From Pseudomonadota bacterium (GTDB taxonomy: Bacteria > Pseudomonadota > Gammaproteobacteria > Steroidobacterales > Steroidobacteraceae): a stretch of 17,970 nt of DNA. The position numbers and the translations under genes are program-made. Every line of letters starts with the position of its first letter. Position 1 is the first letter of the stretch. Below are positions 16,440 through 17,970 of the stretch, one piece after another. The DNA is taken from the NCBI GenBank assembly GCA_021779875.1, contig JAJXZV010000109.1, positions 1 to 17,970 of the forward strand, in the 5' to 3' direction. The notes below the pieces were generated by a model. The model saw nothing but the letters and a program-made list of their open reading frames with translations, searched no databases and had not been told where the DNA came from.

Positions 16440-17057
16440 GTGCGGGTGGTGCGCTGGTCGTCCCTGACGCCGCAGCCGTGGAAGAACGGCGGCGGGATCA
16501 CCCACGAGGCGTGGCGTGATCCGGCCGCCGGCGAGCCCTATCGCGCGCGCGCGAGCATTGCGCGCGTCGACGCTTCCGGGGCCTTCTCCGACTTCTCCGG
16601 CCATCGGCGGATCCTGGTCCTGCTCGAAGGCGACGGCATCGCGCTCGAGTTCGGCGGCGGCGAGCGCCGCGAGCTGCGGCGCATCGGCGAGATGGTCTCG
16701 TTCGACGGTGGCATGCCGGTGATGGGCCGGCTGCTCGGCGGTCCGACGATGGACTTCAACCTGATCGTGGCCGAGAGCGCGGGCGAGCCCTGCGCCCGGG
16801 TCGAGCGCCCCGCCGCCGCGCTGGAATTCCCGGAAGCGCCGCGTGGCGGGGGGCCGCAGGGCTTGCGGCTGGTATTCTGCGTGAGCGGCCACGCGTCGGT
16901 GCGTGCGCCCGCCCGAGAACCGGTCGGACTCGACCGCTGGGATCTCGTGGCGGCGGACGGGACGGACGGCCCGTTGCGCATCGAGGGCGAGGCGCTGGTG
17001 CTCATCGCCCGGGTTCCGGGCGCCGCGCCCGCGGCGCGGGCTCAGCGCGGGCGTTGA
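16440..17057 (+). CDS. HutD/Ves family cupin protein
   Basis: The 205-residue protein matches the HutD/Ves family, a bicupin fold of unknown biochemical activity. HutD is found in histidine-utilisation operons of Pseudomonas, and Ves is its E. coli relative. The family hallmark PWKNGGGITHEAWRDP is at residues 13-28. RARASIARVDASGAFSDFSG and HRRILVLLEGDGIALEF follow, then MDFNLIV in the second half. No ATG fits: the best start is GTG at 16440, giving VRVVRWSSLTPQPWKNGGG, with GTGs at 16446 and 16449 as alternatives. The ribosome binding site is weak (CAGG at 16432-16435). It lies 29 bases after the amidohydrolase and is probably co-transcribed with it. No hutH, hutU, hutI or hutC is in the window, so a histidine role is not established. 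Its last 16 bases overlap the convergent gene on the - strand. Confidence 0.82.
   Translation: MRVVRWSSLTPQPWKNGGGITHEAWRDPAAGEPYRARASIARVDASGAFSDFSGHRRILVLLEGDGIALEFGGGERRELRRIGEMVSFDGGMPVMGRLLGGPTMDFNLIVAESAGEPCARVERPAAALEFPEAPRGGGPQGLRLVFCVSGHASVRAPAREPVGLDRWDLVAADGTDGPLRIEGEALVLIARVPGAAPAARAQRGR
17023..17039. other. GC-rich hairpin at the convergent gene ends
   Basis: CCGCGCC (17023-17029), loop CGC, GGCGCGG (17033-17039) is a perfect 7-bp stem. It lies inside the end of the HutD-like gene and just past the stop of the - strand gene. There is no T-run on either strand, so any terminating role would need Rho or another factor. It may be only GC-rich codon use. Confidence 0.25.
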
Positions 17058-17494
17058 CGGTGGTGCGTCGAGTAGTGGCTGCGGAATTCCGCATCCGCCG
17101 CCTTCTTCTGCGTCTCGGACATGCTGTCGTAGAGGGCCTCGAAGGCCGGGATCATCTTCTTGGCCCCCTCTGCATGGGCCTCGGAAATCTGCGCATAGGA
17201 CTTCAGGTCATCGACCGCCGTCATGGTCTTCGCGCCCTCGGCGCGCTTCTGCGCCAGCGTCTTCATGGTCGCGGCATCCTCGCGCATCACCGCCGCCAGC
17301 TTCTGGAACAGGTCTTCCTGCGCCGGGGTGATCTGGAATTGCTCATGCAGGTGGGCGATCAAGCCGTCGACGCCCCGCGTCGGCGTGCCCGCGGCGAGGG
17401 TCACGCCGGGCAACCCGATGACGAGGCCGGCCAGCAGGGCCGCGGCCGACAGCGTCAGACGGCGTGAAGGAGCGATGCGATCGATGATGTTCAA
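17042..17494 (-). CDS. Exported Spy/CpxP-like LTXXQ-motif protein
   Basis: The 150-residue protein has a signal peptide (hydrophobic LTLSAAALLAGLVIGLPGVT at about 13-32, cleavage near LAA-GT at 35-36). An all-helical mature part follows. Two LTXXQ-like motifs, ITPAQ at 55-59 and MSETQ at 125-129, mark the Spy/CpxP family of periplasmic chaperones and envelope-stress sensors. The middle is rich in Lys, Glu, Ala and Met, and the C-terminus is basic (HHRQRPR). No ATG is available: the reading frame begins at TTG (17492-17494), with GGAGA five bases upstream on the - strand, so a TTG start is likely. It lies 36 bases downstream of the other - strand exported gene and is probably in the same transcript. 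Its stop overlaps the end of the HutD-like gene. A stress or metal role is inferred from the family only. Confidence 0.75.
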   Translation of the reverse strand: MNIIDRIAPSRRLTLSAAALLAGLVIGLPGVTLAAGTPTRGVDGLIAHLHEQFQITPAQEDLFQKLAAVMREDAATMKTLAQKRAEGAKTMTAVDDLKSYAQISEAHAEGAKKMIPAFEALYDSMSETQKKAADAEFRSHYSTHHRQRPR

Positions 17495-17499
17495 TGTGG

Positions 17500-17504
17500 T
17501 CTCC
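17500..17504 (-). promoter_or_regulatory. Ribosome binding site selecting a TTG start
   Basis: Read on the - strand, CTTCGGAGACCACATTG places GGAGA five bases before TTG (17492-17494). There is no in-frame ATG or GTG upstream close by, so this decides the TTG start of the Spy-like gene. Confidence 0.65.
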
Positions 17505-17530
17505 GAAGTTTTCGTGTTGGGTGGGATGGG

Positions 17531-17878
17531 TCAGCGGTCGCCGCGCCAGCCGCCGCGATCGCCCCAGCCGCCGTGCCAGCGGTCGTGGGCCCAGCCGTCG
17601 CCGCCGCGCCAGCCATCGCCGCGCCAGCCGCCGTCCTCGTCGTCGTCGTCGCCGCCGTAATTCCAGCCGCCCTGGCCGTAGATCACGCCGGGCCCGTAAT
17701 AGACCGGCGGGGGCGGCGAATAGTATGCGGGCGGCGGCCCGTAGTAGAGCGGGGGCGGCACGAGATTGAGGCCCACGCCGATGTGGATGTCGGCATGCGC
17801 CATGGTGGCGAACGCCACGCTGACGAATGGCGCCAACCACCGCGCCCGGGGCAGCCAGCCGACGGCATTGATTTTCAT
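17531..17878 (-). CDS. Small exported Pro/Tyr- and Gly/Trp/Asp-rich protein
   Basis: The 115-residue protein has a signal peptide (MKINAVGWLPRARWLAPFVS to about A29, cleavage AHA-D). A short strand IHIGVGLNLV follows. A Pro/Tyr segment (41-67) repeats the units YYGPPP, YYSPPPP and YYGPG. The tail (68-115) is made of Gly, Trp, Asp and Arg, with five acidic residues in a row (DDDDE, 77-81) and loose repeats of GGW and RGDGW. I do not recognise a domain of known function, but many proteobacteria encode small exported proteins with repeated PPPVYY units. The start at 17878 has GGAGG nine bases upstream; an upstream in-frame ATG at 17911 would bury the signal peptide and is rejected. It is probably co-transcribed with the Spy-like gene downstream, which suggests an envelope role. 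Confidence 0.7.
   Translation of the reverse strand: MKINAVGWLPRARWLAPFVSVAFATMAHADIHIGVGLNLVPPPLYYGPPPAYYSPPPPVYYGPGVIYGQGGWNYGGDDDDEDGGWRGDGWRGGDGWAHDRWHGGWGDRGGWRGDR
17534..17650. repeat. Degenerate GC-rich repeats encoding the Gly/Trp tail
   Basis: The unit CGCCAGCC and close variants recur, for example at CGCGCCAGCCGCCG near 17541 and again near 17608 and 17622. They encode the repeated Gly-Gly-Trp/Gly-Trp units on the - strand. A CGT/CGTCGT microsatellite-like stretch at about 17637-17650 encodes the acidic run. This looks like a within-gene repeat prone to length change. Confidence 0.6.
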
Positions 17879-17935
17879 GGTGTCTGAACCTCCGGTGAGT
17901 CGATCCGGCAAGACGATATCTTACCTGCAACGCGA

Positions 17936-17962
17936 TTCGACGCGCGAGGTCCGCGGAAGTTC
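17936..17962 (-). promoter_or_regulatory. Possible extracytoplasmic (sigma-E-like) promoter of the exported pair
   Basis: On the - strand GAACTT (complement of 17957-17962) is followed after 16 bases by TCGAA (complement of 17936-17940). The E. coli sigma-E consensus is GGAACTT, about 16 bases, then TCTGA. The -35 match is good and the -10 match is weak. An envelope-stress promoter would fit a Spy-like operon, but this is a single low-stringency match. Alternatively TAAGAT (complement of 17918-17923) could be a sigma-70 -10 box. Confidence 0.25.
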
Positions 17963-17970
17963 TAGAACTT
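17957..17970. promoter_or_regulatory. Perfect 14-bp palindrome, candidate operator
   Basis: AAGTTCTAGAACTT equals its own reverse complement over all 14 bases and ends at the window edge. It lies 79 bases upstream of the small exported protein gene on the - strand. A dimeric regulator site is plausible. The sequence to its right is not available, so neither its full extent nor a divergent gene can be judged. Confidence 0.4.

Noticed and set aside
17531..17660. The repeated CGCCAGCC units as a CRISPR array
   Set aside because: The units are short, degenerate and have no spacers. They encode the Gly-Trp repeats of a signal-peptide-bearing protein.

Overview
The window (17,970 bases, strongly GC-rich, GC at most third codon positions) comes from a bacterial chromosome. 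The ribosomal proteins, RNA polymerase subunits and transhydrogenase all read as proteobacterial and most like Gammaproteobacteria. RpoC catalytic and zinc residues fall at exactly the E. coli numbers, and PntA is the single-chain alpha form seen in E. coli. I cannot place the organism below class from sequence reading alone.

Region 1 (1-11100) is the classic transcription/translation operon on the + strand: the 3' end of nusG, then rplK, rplA, a 324-base leader, rplJ, rplL, rpoB and rpoC, closed by a textbook intrinsic terminator at 11068-11100. The non-coding parts carry visible regulatory RNA structure: a hairpin before rplK in the usual place of the L1 autoregulatory site, an L10-leader-like fold before rplJ with an internal loop suggestive of a kink-turn, and a 14-bp hairpin between rplL and rpoB where partial termination and processing set the ratio of ribosomal protein to polymerase mRNA in relatives.

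Region 2 (11101-15039) breaks the common gene order: instead of rpsL-rpsG-fusA after rpoC there is pntA-pntB (proton-translocating NAD(P)+ transhydrogenase, membrane), followed by a stand-alone cis-prenyltransferase of the UppS family whose substrate-binding motif differs from canonical UppS at several positions.

Region 3 (15040-17057) holds an exported metal-dependent amidohydrolase of the imidazolonepropionase-like group and a HutD/Ves-family cupin protein, in tandem on the + strand.

Region 4 (17042-17970) is a - strand pair of small exported proteins: a Pro/Tyr then Gly/Trp/Asp-rich protein, and downstream of it a Spy/CpxP-like LTXXQ helical protein that appears to start at TTG. The last bases contain a perfect 14-bp palindrome in their upstream region.

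Most of the window is ordinary core genome. I see no mobile element, CRISPR array, tRNA, rRNA or phage gene, and no convincing new multi-gene system. The points most worth a second look are the divergent UppS paralogue, the relocated pntAB, the exported protein pair with its palindrome, and the amidohydrolase-HutD pair lacking other hut genes.
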